In this document: piece by piece, positions 40,358-50,108 of the stretch
Numbering within the stretch: the first letter of the stretch is position 1
Layout: every line of letters begins with the position of its first letter
Source: Glaciimonas sp.
GTDB taxonomy: Bacteria > Pseudomonadota > Gammaproteobacteria > Burkholderiales > Burkholderiaceae_D
NCBI GenBank assembly: GCA_012927585.1
Contig: JABBOY010000029.1
Coordinates: 1-64,000, forward strand
Direction of reading: 5' to 3'
DNA: 64,000 bases
The notes under the pieces: generated by a model
What the model was told of the DNA's origin: nothing
Databases searched by the model: none
Seen by the model: only the letters and a program-made list of their open reading frames with translations
Program-made: the position numbers and the translations under genes

Positions 40358-40402
40358 ACAAAGTATTAAAACCCGGTAAAGATCCGGCAGACAGATAAAA
40401 AA

Positions 40403-41206
40403 ATGACAGACAAAAAAATCCGCTTGGGACTTATTAGCGCTTTGCACCAAGAACAAACCGGCTTAATCGAGCAAATGCACGGAAAACACTGCATCCGACG
40501 CGGCATGCGTGACTACACTTCCGGCTCTTTATGGGGTATTGATTGTGTCTGCGTTTTGTCCAGAATTGGAAAAGTTGCAGCAGCAACAACTGCGGCTACC
40601 CTGATTGAACGTTTTAACGTGACCCACATCGTGTTTACTGGCGTCGCCGGCAGCGCTGCGCAGGACGTACATGTGGGCGATATTGTGCTGGCTGAAAATT
40701 TGGTTCAGCACGACATGGATGCGACGCCGCTGGCGCCACGTTTCGAAGTTCCGCTAACCGGCATTAGCGCCTTTGCTTCCGATCTGGATTTAAGCATTTT
40801 GGTCGGGCAAGCTGCAGCCGATTTTCTGGGCCTGGACTGGATTAGCGTGATTGAAACTCAGGATAAGGATGAGTTCAAGTTAAAAACGCCGCGCCTGCAT
40901 CGCGGTCTGATTGCCAGTGGTGATGAATTCATCACCAGCAGCGCTAAAATTACCGCCTTAAAACTGGCACTGCCGGAGGTTCTGGCGGTTGAAATGGAGG
41001 GTGCCGCAGTAGCGCAAGTCTGCTTTGAATTCGGTATTCCGTTTGCCGTGATCCGCACCATTTCAGACAAAGCAAATGAAAACGCCTGCATTGATTTCAA
41101 CAGTTTTCTGGAACGAGTAGCACAACATTACGCGTTCAATATTGTAAAAAGAATGTGTACTGGATTACATGCGAAAAAAGCTTTTAAATACGTTAAATAT
41201 GATTAA
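40403..41206 (+). CDS. 5'-methylthioadenosine/S-adenosylhomocysteine nucleosidase-like protein
   Basis: The 267-residue protein belongs to the PNP/UDP phosphorylase superfamily. LGLISALHQEQTGLIEQM, FTGVAGSAAQDVHVGDIVL, LAVEMEGAAVAQVC and the catalytic-Asp region VIRTISDKAN match MTA/SAH nucleosidases. These cleave adenine from methylthioadenosine and S-adenosylhomocysteine. It is about 30 residues longer than E. coli Mtn, mostly in mid-protein (LKTPRLHRG) and at a Lys-rich C-terminus. It stands alone next to the origin-like region. Confidence 0.85.
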   Translation: MTDKKIRLGLISALHQEQTGLIEQMHGKHCIRRGMRDYTSGSLWGIDCVCVLSRIGKVAAATTAATLIERFNVTHIVFTGVAGSAAQDVHVGDIVLAENLVQHDMDATPLAPRFEVPLTGISAFASDLDLSILVGQAAADFLGLDWISVIETQDKDEFKLKTPRLHRGLIASGDEFITSSAKITALKLALPEVLAVEMEGAAVAQVCFEFGIPFAVIRTISDKANENACIDFNSFLERVAQHYAFNIVKRMCTGLHAKKAFKYVKYD

Positions 41207-41328
41207 GTTCTTTTAATTTTTTTAATTATGGATTTATATCTTGTGTGCGTATGCATCAAATATCGGTATTTTTAATCTTTTTCGTACACTATTTTTTATG
41301 TAAAAATCCCATATTCAGGGCAAAAAAA

Positions 41329-41359
41329 AGCCCCCGAATAATATGTAATTCGTGGGGCT
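41329..41359 (-). terminator. putA terminator
   Basis: On the minus strand AGCCCC..CGAAT pairs with ATTCG.GGGGCT and is followed by a run of eight T, 34 bases beyond the putA stop. A typical rho-independent terminator. Confidence 0.85.
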
Positions 41360-41392
41360 ATTACTAAAAAATGTCGAAATTAATCCAACAAA

Positions 41393-44300
41393 TCAATCTT
41401 CCAACGTCATCAGGCTGGCGTTGCCGCCGGCGGCCGTGGTGTTGATGCAAAGTGCGCGTTCGGCCACTAGCCGCCATAGGGCAATGGCGTCGGTCTCCGT
41501 GGTTTCGACGGTGGCAATCAATGCCCCTTCGCGGCTAGCCAGCAGCGGCAATAGCTGCGCCATTTCCGCACCATCCACCAACGCAATCGCGAAGCCGGCG
41601 CTTTGGGCTGGGTTGTCGATCACGTGAATATGCGCGCGCACTTGCGATGGCAAGCCGGATGGAATCAGACTGGCGGATTGTGCTGCGACCAACACCGTAT
41701 TGCCGGTGGCCAGCGCAGCAGCGATCTGATTGAGCAAGGCGGCACAACTGGAGGCGGCGCACAGTACACCGCCACGCGGCGCAAAACTGAGGGTATTGCG
41801 CTCGCCGGTCGAGCCCGGCAAGACCAGTGTGGTGCCCAAAGGCGTAGTGTGGGCGTATTGCTCGCCCAATGCGGCGATACGTTCGTGGCCGTGGGTTTTG
41901 GCCCAAATCAGCAGGTTGCTGAAAGCCTCGGTAGTCACCAGCACAGCTGGTTCATGGATGGTATGCGAATTTAGCGTGCCACTTAGCGCGCCATCCGGGT
42001 TGCGCTGCAGGCGCTTCAGGTACAACGGGCCGCCGGCCTTTGGGCCGGTGCCGGACTTGTCTTCGCCGCCGAACGGTTGGACACCGACCACGGCGCCGAC
42101 GATATTGCGATTGACGTAAATATTGCCGACATGGGCGCGGCTGGCGATGAAATCGATGGTTTCATCGATGCGTGAATGCACACCCAAGGTCAAGCCATAA
42201 CCGGTGGCGTTGATGGCATCGATCAATTGCGGTAATGCGTTGCGCTGGTAACGCAATACGTGCAGTACCGGCCCGAACACTTCATTTTGCAATTCGGACA
42301 GAGCAGCAATTTCGATGACGGTCGGTGCCACGAAGGTACCGTGCTGGCATTCTGCAGGCAATGGCAATTGATAAAAATCTTTTGCGCTAATTTTCATTTT
42401 AGCGATATGTGCCAACAGGTTTTGCTGCGCTTCGGGATCGATCACTGGGCCGATATCGGTTGCCAGGCGATCTGGGTTGCCGATGCGCAACTCTTGCATC
42501 GCGCCTTTCAGCATCGCGATGGTCTGGTCGGCGATATCGGCCTGCAGGCATAGCACACGCAGCGCCGAACAGCGCTGGCCGGCGCTGTCGAAGGCGGAAG
42601 CGATTGCATCTTGCACCACTTGTTCCGGTAGCGATGAAGAATCGACGATCAACGCATTCTGGCCGCCGGTTTCCGCGATCAATGGAATCTCGCAGGATTC
42701 GGTAACAGAGCGTTGCGCCAGCGTGCGGTTGATCAGGTGTGCTACATCAGTGGAGCCGGTAAAAATCACGCCGCGGGTGCGGGCATCAGCGGTCAGCGTG
42801 GCGCCGACGGTTTCACCACGGCCCGGCAGAAATTGCAATGCTCCACGTGGAACACCTGCTTCATGTAGCAATTGGACTGCGCGGTACGCGATCAATGGAG
42901 TCTGTTCCGCCGCCTTCGCCAGCACCACATTACCGGCCGCAAGTGCGGCGCTGATTTGACCGATAAAAATTGCCAATGGAAAATTCCAAGGACTGATGCA
43001 GACTACTGGCCCGAGCGCCAAACTGTTTAAGCTGGCGGAAATCTGGGTGCCGTAATAACGCAGGAAATCAACCGCTTCGCGCACTTCGGCAATCGCGTTC
43101 GGTAACGATTTTCCAGCTTCGCGGATTGCTAGCGCCATTAGTTCAAGGTGATGGGTTTCCAGTAAATCGGCGGCCCGCCACAACACCGTGGCGCGCTCGG
43201 AAGGTGGCACGGTTTGCCAGTCCAGCGCAAACGCGCTAGCTGCTGCCAATGCGGTTTCGACGTCAATTGGATTAGCTTCTATAACACTGCCGACGTGGTC
43301 GCGATGATCGGCCGGATTCAGGATCGCTAGCGTTTGCGTGGCCGCTACCGCGCCTGCCAGCAGCGGCGTTGCCTGCCATTGACGACGGCCAAACTGGCTT
43401 AGTGCAGCGCTAACTTGGCGCAGTACGTTTTCATCGCTGAAATCGACGCCTGTGGAATTTTTCCGCGTAGAGCCAAAAAGCTCCAGTGGTAATCCGATCT
43501 TCGGATGGGCGGTGCCAGCCAACTGTTTTGACAGCGCTAGCGGGTCGCTAATGAGCGAATCGATCGATACTTTTTCGTCCACAATTTGATTGACGAATGA
43601 TGAATTTGCACCGTTTTCCAGTAGGCGGCGCACCAGATACGCTAGCAAGGTTTCGTGCGAGCCGACCGGCGCGTAAATGCGGCACGGCTGGTTCAGATAC
43701 TCTTTGCCGACCACTTGGTCGTACAGCGTTTCGCCCATGCCATGCAGGCACTGGAATTCGTAATCGGTGACGTTTTGTTGCTGGGCCCAGGTGTAGATGG
43801 TCGACAAAGAAAGTGCATTATGGGTCGCGAACTGCGGATACACCACATCGGTCGCTGCTAGCAAGCGCTGCGCACACGCCAGGTAAGAAACATCCGTGTA
43901 CACCTTGCGGGTATATACCGGGTAGCCATCCATGCCATCGACTTGCGCGCGCTTGATTTCAGCGTCCCAGTAAGCTCCTTTGACCAGCCGCACCATAAAC
44001 TTGCGGCCGCTGCGGCGTGCCAGATCGACTAAATAATCGATCACGAACGGGCAACGCTTTTGATATGCCTGCACCACGTAGCCGAGGCCGTCGAAATCGG
44101 CCAAGGCAGGATCAAAAGCGAGTGCTTCCATCAGGTCGAGCGAGAGTTCCAGCCGATCGGTTTCTTCGGCGTCGATATTCAGGCCGATATCGTATTTTTT
44201 TGCCAGCAGCAGCAAGCTTTTCAAGCGCGGCAACAGTTCGTTCATGGTGCGTTCACGCTGCGAGCGCGAGTAACGCGGATGTAGCGCCGACAGTTTGACT

Positions 44301-45094
44301 GAGATGCCGGGGCCGTCCTTGATCCCGCGACCGTTTGAAGCGCGGCCGATGGCGTGGATTGCGGTTTCGTAGGAAACGTAATAATCGGCTGCGTCTTTTT
44401 CAGTAAGCGCCGCTTCGCCCAGCATGTCGTAGGAATAACGGTAGCCGCGTTTTTCATTGTCACGGCCGTTTTTTAACGCTTCTTCAATGGTCTGGCCGGT
44501 GACGAACTGGTTGCCCAGCATGCGCATCGCCAGATCGACACCCTTGCGAATCAGCGGTTCGCCGCCTTTCGCGATCAGTTTAGTCAAGGCGGAACCCAAG
44601 CCCTGTTCGCTACTGGTGCCGACCAGTTTTCCGGTCACCAGTAAGCCCCAAGTGGCGGCATTGACGAACAGAGATGGCGATTCGCCCAAGTGGCGGCGCC
44701 AGTCACCCTTGCTAATCTTGTCGGCGATCAGGCGGTCGGCAGTCTGGCTGTCGGGAATGCGCAACAGTGCCTCAGCCAGGCACATCAGTGCCACGCCCTC
44801 TTCCGAAGACAACGAAAATTCATGCATCAGTGCATCCACGCCGGAAGCGCGGGTGCGTTTTTCGCGCACCGATTGCACTAATTTTCGCGCTAGCGTTTGC
44901 ACCTTCGACTGTGTTTCATCGTTGATGTGTACTTGCGACAACAGCCATTGCACGGCGGCGCTTTCATCTTGACGGTAAGCAGCCGTAATCGCGGCGCGCA
45001 GCGGACTAGGGTCGCGCAAAATCTCATCCTGCAATGCGGCAAATGGCAGATTGTTGGCAGGAGCAACGCTAGCGGAATTGGTGGAATTGGTCAT
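41393..45094 (-). CDS. putA: Bifunctional proline dehydrogenase / P5C dehydrogenase PutA
   Basis: PutA oxidises proline to glutamate in two steps, passing electrons from FAD to quinones and then reducing NAD. The 1233-residue protein has the PRODH barrel (VRLVKGAYWDAEIK and YAPVGSHETLLAYLVRRLLE), then the aldehyde dehydrogenase domain. That domain has the glycine loop FTGSTDVAHLINRTL, the Glu region AETGGQNALIV and active-site Cys in DSAGQRCSALRVL. It has an extra C-terminal ALDH-like domain. The N-terminal ribbon-helix-helix DNA-binding domain of E. coli PutA is absent, so it cannot self-repress that way; a divergent Lrp-type gene likely does the regulation. Confidence 0.96.
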   Translation of the reverse strand: MTNSTNSASVAPANNLPFAALQDEILRDPSPLRAAITAAYRQDESAAVQWLLSQVHINDETQSKVQTLARKLVQSVREKRTRASGVDALMHEFSLSSEEGVALMCLAEALLRIPDSQTADRLIADKISKGDWRRHLGESPSLFVNAATWGLLVTGKLVGTSSEQGLGSALTKLIAKGGEPLIRKGVDLAMRMLGNQFVTGQTIEEALKNGRDNEKRGYRYSYDMLGEAALTEKDAADYYVSYETAIHAIGRASNGRGIKDGPGISVKLSALHPRYSRSQRERTMNELLPRLKSLLLLAKKYDIGLNIDAEETDRLELSLDLMEALAFDPALADFDGLGYVVQAYQKRCPFVIDYLVDLARRSGRKFMVRLVKGAYWDAEIKRAQVDGMDGYPVYTRKVYTDVSYLACAQRLLAATDVVYPQFATHNALSLSTIYTWAQQQNVTDYEFQCLHGMGETLYDQVVGKEYLNQPCRIYAPVGSHETLLAYLVRRLLENGANSSFVNQIVDEKVSIDSLISDPLALSKQLAGTAHPKIGLPLELFGSTRKNSTGVDFSDENVLRQVSAALSQFGRRQWQATPLLAGAVAATQTLAILNPADHRDHVGSVIEANPIDVETALAAASAFALDWQTVPPSERATVLWRAADLLETHHLELMALAIREAGKSLPNAIAEVREAVDFLRYYGTQISASLNSLALGPVVCISPWNFPLAIFIGQISAALAAGNVVLAKAAEQTPLIAYRAVQLLHEAGVPRGALQFLPGRGETVGATLTADARTRGVIFTGSTDVAHLINRTLAQRSVTESCEIPLIAETGGQNALIVDSSSLPEQVVQDAIASAFDSAGQRCSALRVLCLQADIADQTIAMLKGAMQELRIGNPDRLATDIGPVIDPEAQQNLLAHIAKMKISAKDFYQLPLPAECQHGTFVAPTVIEIAALSELQNEVFGPVLHVLRYQRNALPQLIDAINATGYGLTLGVHSRIDETIDFIASRAHVGNIYVNRNIVGAVVGVQPFGGEDKSGTGPKAGGPLYLKRLQRNPDGALSGTLNSHTIHEPAVLVTTEAFSNLLIWAKTHGHERIAALGEQYAHTTPLGTTLVLPGSTGERNTLSFAPRGGVLCAASSCAALLNQIAAALATGNTVLVAAQSASLIPSGLPSQVRAHIHVIDNPAQSAGFAIALVDGAEMAQLLPLLASREGALIATVETTETDAIALWRLVAERALCINTTAAGGNASLMTLED

Positions 45095-45356
45095 GTTCTG
45101 GCGCAATCGAAGAGGGAAAAATGAAAGCCGTTGGCCGCAGGTATCGGCTACGGAAGATAATTTGATTGTAGTGGGGATCGAAGTGCATTTATTCCGGTAA
45201 TTCTAGTCACTATCAAAATTTTCTATTTGATGGGAAAATTACGCCAAATAAAATTTATCAGCGGTTGATTGAGAACGTGCCAGTGAGAACGTGCTCGATA
45301 TAGTGTGCCTATCTATTCCGCACCCCAATTTCCAACATATTCCTTACGCCTCTCTT
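45095..45356. promoter_or_regulatory. Divergent putA / Lrp-type regulator control region
   Basis: The 262-base gap has an inverted repeat AATTTTC (45217-45223) / GAAAATT (45234-45240) with a 10-nt spacer. It also has two direct repeats of TGAGAACGTGC at 45270 and 45284, spaced 14 bases. Both could be binding sites for the adjacent Lrp-type protein, which usually contacts several phased sites. Confidence 0.45.
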
Positions 45357-45815
45357 ATGCTCGACAAGATCAGTAAAAAAATTCTATCGGAATTGCAAAA
45401 TGATGGCCGTATCAGTAATGTTGATCTGGCATCAAAGATCAACTTGTCGCCGGCCGCCTGTCTGGAGCGTGTGCGCAAGCTGCAGGAAACCGGTTATATC
45501 CTCGGTTATACCGCGCAACTCAATCCTGAATTGCTCGACGTGGCGCTGCTGGTATTCATTGAAGTAGTACTGGACCGCACCACGCCGGACGTGTTTGACG
45601 CCTTCAAGCGTGGAGTGCAGGTGATACCGGAAGTACAGGAATGCCACATGGTCGCCGGCGGTTTCGATTATCTGGTCAAGGTGCGGGTCAAGGATATGAA
45701 CGCTTACCGCGACTTTCTCGGAAAATCATTATTGCAGCTCAAGGGCGTGCGGGAAACCCATACCTATGCGGTCATGGAAGAAGTTAAAAACTCCACTAAA
45801 TTGCCTATAAAATAA
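45357..45815 (+). CDS. Lrp/AsnC-family regulator, probable putA activator
   Basis: The 152-residue protein has an N-terminal helix-turn-helix (DKISKKILSELQNDGRISNV and ASKINLSPAACLERVRKL) and a C-terminal RAM ligand-binding domain (VLLVF-like strand through HMVAGGFDYLVKVRVKDM). The start at 45357 gives the normal family N-terminus MLDKISKK. It is divergent from putA. Proline-responsive Lrp-type activators (PutR, BkdR type) in this arrangement are known in other proteobacteria. The function here is inferred from position. Confidence 0.9.
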   Translation: MLDKISKKILSELQNDGRISNVDLASKINLSPAACLERVRKLQETGYILGYTAQLNPELLDVALLVFIEVVLDRTTPDVFDAFKRGVQVIPEVQECHMVAGGFDYLVKVRVKDMNAYRDFLGKSLLQLKGVRETHTYAVMEEVKNSTKLPIK

Positions 45816-45820
45816 GCGGA

Positions 45821-45877
45821 GTATTTTTAAAGTTGCACTAAAATAATGCGGAAATAGGTGTTTTTTAAAGCATACTC
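45821..45877 (+). repeat. Dispersed intergenic element, copy 5
   Basis: GTATT at 45821, ATGCG at 45846 and CATACTC at 45871: spacing 25 + 25, one base shorter in the left half than other copies. It lies between two convergent regulator genes. Confidence 0.72.
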
Positions 45878-45924
45878 AACGCGAGTATTAATCTAGATCC
45901 GGCGCGTTGCCGGCACTTCCGCCA

Positions 45925-46878
45925 CTATTTCAGGTTGCCGGAATTGAATTCATGCCGGCTCATGGTGGTCAAGTGTTCACGCAGCCATTTATGCGCCAGA
46001 TTGCGCGCATCGCGTTCGTGCCACAGCATGTCGACGTGGACGGCCGGGGTTTCGATCGGCAAATCCTTGTGGATCAATTCGTTGCCCATGCCGGTCGATA
46101 CCACCAAGTGGCGCGGCAGCACCGTGATCAGGTCGGAGTTGGCAACGATCCGGCCGGCTGTGAAAAACTGGTTTACCGTCAGCAGAATATGCCGTTTGCG
46201 TCCAATTTTGGTCAGCTCTTCATCAATCAAGCCGTGGGCGCGGCCGGAAAAACTCACTAGCAAGTGGTTGGCTGCACAGTAGGCATCCAGCGTCAGGTCG
46301 GATTTTGCCAACGGATGGTCGCGCCGCATCACGCAAACGTAGGAGCCGGAATGCAAACGCTGGTGCAAAATCGGCGAGTCGCTACCTTGCCCGCCTTCCA
46401 ATTGTGCCACCACACCCGGGAAAAATCCGACTGCCAGATCAATATCGCCGCGCAGCAGCATCGGGCGCGGCTCGCGCGTCGTCAGGGGCACCATGCGGGC
46501 GCTCAAGCCGGGCGCTTCACGTTCGAACGAGCGCACCAGAGACGGCAGCCAGAGCGCCGCCGTCGCATCTGCCATCGCCATGTGGAAAGTCTGGCGCGCG
46601 GTCTTGACGTCGAATGCTTCTGGAATCAGCGCTGCTTCCAGATCCGATAAGGCGCGCCGCACCGCCGGCCACAGCGCTTCGGCACGCGGCGTCGGCTTGA
46701 CGCCATACGCGGTGCGAATCAGTAAATCATCGCCGACGGTTTCGCGCAGGCGCTTGAGGGCATTCGACACCGCCGGCTGCGTGACCGAAAGCCGGTTGGC
46801 GGCGCGGGTCAGGTTCTGCTCCGTCATCACCACATCGAAGACGCGCAACAAGTTCAGATCCAGAGAGAGAAAGCGCAT
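45925..46878 (-). CDS. LysR-family transcriptional regulator (NodD-like subgroup)
   Basis: The 317-residue protein starts with RFLSLDLNLLRVFDVVMTEQ and NLTRAANRLSVTQPAVSNAL, the LysR helix-turn-helix of the NodD/PcpR-like subgroup. An effector domain follows (about 95-310). Starting at 46878 removes 27 unlikely residues. Its target is unclear: the upstream neighbour on the other strand is a small membrane protein, and it converges with the Lrp-type gene. No obvious operator was found in the AT-rich gap upstream. Confidence 0.88.
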   Translation of the reverse strand: MRFLSLDLNLLRVFDVVMTEQNLTRAANRLSVTQPAVSNALKRLRETVGDDLLIRTAYGVKPTPRAEALWPAVRRALSDLEAALIPEAFDVKTARQTFHMAMADATAALWLPSLVRSFEREAPGLSARMVPLTTREPRPMLLRGDIDLAVGFFPGVVAQLEGGQGSDSPILHQRLHSGSYVCVMRRDHPLAKSDLTLDAYCAANHLLVSFSGRAHGLIDEELTKIGRKRHILLTVNQFFTAGRIVANSDLITVLPRHLVVSTGMGNELIHKDLPIETPAVHVDMLWHERDARNLAHKWLREHLTTMSRHEFNSGNLK

Positions 46879-47146
46879 GTTTTTTTTAAATCTACCGTAA
46901 GTAAAATCAGCGCCGTATAAAAATCCGGCGTCCTGCAAGCAGGCACTAACTGTACGCAATGCAGCCTTTTAAGTGAGGCAGTATTGCGCCTGATTATTAA
47001 ATTGTTATTAAATTAATACATAAAATAATTATAAGTTATTCTTTAAAAGTATAACTGATATGGAAATTTGAAATTTGATTTATATATTGCAGCGCAATAT
47101 AGTTCATCCAAGAGAATAATTTCCTATATTTGATTTGGAGCAATTC

Positions 47147-47401
47147 ATGTCCACCATTTTCGTACTAAAAATCGTAGCCATCATCGCACTGTTAGCTATT
47201 CTGGCCGTAATATTCAAGCCTTTGCTAAAGGGTACCTACCGCGCGCTAAAAATGGTGGTTAAGCCTAACAGGAGCAAAGAACAGCGTGTTGCACGCGCCC
47301 ATTATCGCAATGCAATGATTTTACATTCGATGACCAGTTCAAGCGATGCGCTGCAGCCTAACCTGGTGGCTGAATTACGCGCCTTTTCATGCCGCAGTTA
47401 A
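47147..47401 (+). CDS. Small membrane protein of unknown function
   Basis: The 84-residue protein has one N-terminal hydrophobic helix (VLKIVAIIALLAILAVIF), then a basic stretch (LKMVVKPNRSKEQRVARAHY) and a short tail. TTGGAG precedes the ATG at 47147. I do not recognise the family. The helix followed by positive charge suggests insertion with the tail in the cytoplasm. It lies 46 bases before a DUF2798-type gene, and the two may form an operon. Confidence 0.6.
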   Translation: MSTIFVLKIVAIIALLAILAVIFKPLLKGTYRALKMVVKPNRSKEQRVARAHYRNAMILHSMTSSSDALQPNLVAELRAFSCRS

Positions 47402-47438
47402 TTTCATTAAAAAATAACTAGCAGTTTCGTAACCAAGA

Positions 47439-47906
47439 ATGACCATCATGCCTAACGACACCAGCGCTTGCAACAACCCTATGGCACCTGCGGCTGCGTA
47501 CTACCTGAACTGTACGCCGGTTGCGACCTACACCCGGGCGTCAACTGCGCGCAAAGCGCTGCGCCGCTCGAACAGTCTGGCATCCATGTTGCCATCGTTG
47601 TTGATGACGGGCCTGCTTACTCTCGTGATGTCAGCGGTTCTGCGCTTGGTCTGGGTGGGATTTTCACCTGATTTTACTGCTGCCTGGATGGAAGCCTGGT
47701 TGACTTCCTGGCCGATAGTATTTTCGTTTGCCTATTTGCTGAGTGCGCCGGTTTCCCGTTTGGCAGCACTGATTGCAGCTCCTGCGCTTACTCTTGATGC
47801 CGGCCGCGATGCCAGTTTGTCGCTGGCGCACATTGCCGATGCTTCCGCGAACGCGACTGCGATAAACGGCCTTTCCGTGCAGCGCCAGGGGCACACAGGC
47901 GTTTAG
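47439..47906 (+). CDS. DUF2798-like membrane protein
   Basis: The 155-residue protein has two hydrophobic helices: SMLPSLLMTGLLTLVMSAVL and, after GFSPDFTAAWMEAWLTSW, a second one (PIVFSFAYLLSAPVSRLAAL). The phrase LSPDF..AW...W resembles the DUF2798 family of small two-helix inner-membrane proteins of unknown role. It has an N-terminal soluble extension of about 45 residues with several Cys. A second ATG lies three codons in. A strong terminator follows. Confidence 0.65.
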   Translation: MTIMPNDTSACNNPMAPAAAYYLNCTPVATYTRASTARKALRRSNSLASMLPSLLMTGLLTLVMSAVLRLVWVGFSPDFTAAWMEAWLTSWPIVFSFAYLLSAPVSRLAALIAAPALTLDAGRDASLSLAHIADASANATAINGLSVQRQGHTGV

Positions 47907-47956
47907 CCCGCAAACCCTATATTGGATGTCTCCTCTTTCCTGTTCGGGAAAGATTT

Positions 47957-47993
47957 AAACCCCATCTGGCAATGTCAGATGGGGTTTTTTTTA
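47957..47993 (+). terminator. Terminator after the DUF2798-like gene
   Basis: AAACCCCATCTG pairs perfectly with CAGATGGGGTTT around a 7-nt loop and continues into T-rich sequence. A clear rho-independent terminator on the plus strand. Confidence 0.92.
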
Positions 47994-48066
47994 TTTGTTG
48001 CAGCGCAAAAAAACGGTCGAATTATGCATTTCTTGTGTGACCGCGCTGCATTGCATCTGATTAAAA

Positions 48067-49950
48067 TCAGGTTGACAAGGCATTTTCCAGCGCTTGCCTG
48101 TTTGCTTCCAGTTCTTGCGGCAAATGATATTGCAGTTTTTCGAATAGTTCCGTGTGCAGCTTGAGTTCTTCACGCCACGCATTCTTGTCGATTGCAGTAA
48201 TGATGTCGAACTGGGCTTGCGTGAAGTCGAGTCCATCCCATTTCAGATCGGTAAAACGCGGGCTGATGCCGAACAGGTGATCGATGCCGCCGGTGGCGCC
48301 ATCCGTGTCCTCGATGCGCTCCAGTATCCATTTCAGCACGCGCATGTTGTCGCCGAATCCGGGCCAGACAAATTTACCGTCGGCATCGGTGCGGAACCAG
48401 TTGACACAGTAAATTTTCGGTAACTGCAGCGGTGACGATGCGGTAATCATTTTGCCGATATTCAGCCAGTGCTGGAAATAATCGCTCATGTTGTAACCGG
48501 TAAACGGCAACATCGCAAACGGGTCGCGCCGTACCACGCCCATTTGCCCGGCAGCGGCAGCGGTGGTTTCGGAACCCATGGTGGCCGCCATGTATACGCC
48601 CTCCAACCAGTTGCGTGCCTCGGTCACCAGCGGCACCGTGGTGGAGCGGCGGCCGCCAAAGATGAAGGCGGAAATCGGCACCCCGGCCGGATCGTCCCAA
48701 GCTGGATCGATGACCGGATTTTGTGTTGCGGCGACAGTGAAACGCGCGTTCGGATGGGCAGCTTTGGCGCCGGTTTCAAGAGCCATTGCCGGGGTCCAGT
48801 CGCGGCCCTGCCAGTCGATCAGATGCGCCGGTGCTTCTTTGCTCAAACCTTCCCACCAGACATCGCCATCGTCGGTCAAGGCGACATTGGTAAAAATGGT
48901 GTTTTCGCGCATCGATGCCATGCAGTTGTAATTGGTCTTTTCGTTGGTGCCGGGCGCCACGCCGAAATAACCGGCTTCCGGGTTGATCGCGTACAGGCGG
49001 ACATCGCCGGTTTTTTCGTCAACCTGCGGTTTGATCCAGGCGATATCATCGCCGACGGTGGTGACTTTCCAGCCCTCGAAACTGGCTGGTGGGATCAGCA
49101 TGGCGAAGTTGGTCTTGCCGCAGGCGGATGGGAACGCAGCCGCCACGTAATGTTTTTTGCCTTCAGGCGACTCGACGCCCAGGATCAGCATATGTTCGGC
49201 CAGCCAGTCCTGATCGCGTCCCATGGTGGAAGCGATGCGCAGCGCAAAGCATTTCTTGCCGAGTAGCGCATTGCCGCCATAACCGGAACCGTATGACCAG
49301 ATTTCGCGGCTTTGCGGAAAGTGGACGATGTATTTGGTCTTGTTGCAGGGCCACGCCGCATCCTGCTGGCCGGCTGCCAGCGGCGCACCGACGCTATGCA
49401 CGCAAGGCACGAACTCGCCATCAGTGCCGAGCACGTCATACACCGCGCGACCCATCCGGGTCATGATGCGCATGTTGGCCACCACATAGGGCGAATCGGA
49501 CAACTCGACCCCAATATGGGCGATCGGCGAGCCCAGCGGTCCCATTGAGAACGGCACCACATACAGAGTGCGGCCTTGCATGCAACCGGCAAACAGGCTC
49601 GATAGCGTAGCGCGCATCTCGCCTGGCTCCATCCAATTATTGGTAGGGCCGGCATCTTCCTTCTCGGCCGAACAAATAAAGGTGCGGTCTTCTACCCGCG
49701 CCACGTCGGAAGGATCGGAGCACGCCAGAAAGCTGTTCGGGCGCTTGTTTGGATTCAGTTTTTTCAAGGTGCCGGTGGCCACCATGGCGGCGCACAGACT
49801 GTCGTACTCTTCTTGCGAGCCGTCGCACCAGACAATATTGGCCGGTTGGGTCAAAGCGGCGATTTCGGCTACCCAGTTAATCAGTTTTTGCTGGCGCACA
49901 AAGGCGGGTGCATGGATTGCAGAACCGCCTTTCATGGTGGATTGATTCAT
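48067..49950 (-). CDS. pckG: GTP-dependent phosphoenolpyruvate carboxykinase
   Basis: PckG converts oxaloacetate and GTP to PEP, the entry to gluconeogenesis. The 627-residue protein has the kinase P-loop [13 protein letters not shown] with the reactive Cys, the manganese-site region [10 protein letters not shown] and the substrate loop [13 protein letters not shown]. The C-terminal [17 protein letters not shown] is also present. GGAG precedes ATG. Its position beside putA fits growth on amino acids, where carbon enters as TCA acids. Confidence 0.96.
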   Translation of the reverse strand: MNQSTMKGGSAIHAPAFVRQQKLINWVAEIAALTQPANIVWCDGSQEEYDSLCAAMVATGTLKKLNPNKRPNSFLACSDPSDVARVEDRTFICSAEKEDAGPTNNWMEPGEMRATLSSLFAGCMQGRTLYVVPFSMGPLGSPIAHIGVELSDSPYVVANMRIMTRMGRAVYDVLGTDGEFVPCVHSVGAPLAAGQQDAAWPCNKTKYIVHFPQSREIWSYGSGYGGNALLGKKCFALRIASTMGRDQDWLAEHMLILGVESPEGKKHYVAAAFPSACGKTNFAMLIPPASFEGWKVTTVGDDIAWIKPQVDEKTGDVRLYAINPEAGYFGVAPGTNEKTNYNCMASMRENTIFTNVALTDDGDVWWEGLSKEAPAHLIDWQGRDWTPAMALETGAKAAHPNARFTVAATQNPVIDPAWDDPAGVPISAFIFGGRRSTTVPLVTEARNWLEGVYMAATMGSETTAAAAGQMGVVRRDPFAMLPFTGYNMSDYFQHWLNIGKMITASSPLQLPKIYCVNWFRTDADGKFVWPGFGDNMRVLKWILERIEDTDGATGGIDHLFGISPRFTDLKWDGLDFTQAQFDIITAIDKNAWREELKLHTELFEKLQYHLPQELEANRQALENALST

Positions 49951-50108
49951 GAAAAAGTCTCCAAAGATTAAATAGAATTAATTGTGCCGCGTTTCGGCGC
50001 ATTAAAGGTGTCGTCAGCTTGATACTTGCGCTAGATCATTGGGATGCTTGCTGTTTGCAGGGTTTTTTCCGGCAGCACGGCAACCTTTCAATGCGCTATT
50101 CTAAAGCC

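Larger units (their letters stand above)
39426..40402. other. Candidate chromosomal replication origin (oriC), bipartite
   Basis: A 977-base gene-free AT-rich region contains two copies of one module. Copy A has TGTGGATAA at 39529, TTATCCAGA at 39599, TTATCCACA at 39686 and TTAACTATTACTACTAT at 39709. Copy B has the corresponding TGTGGATAA at 40149, TTTTCCAGA at 40219, TTATCCACA at 40306 and the identical 17-mer at 40329. Every offset is exactly 620. Read 3'-5' on the other strand, the 17-mer gives consecutive GAT/AAT triplets, the DnaA-trio pattern. AT-rich TATATATAA follows both. parS lies 10.5 kb away. dnaA is not in the window. Confidence 0.8.
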
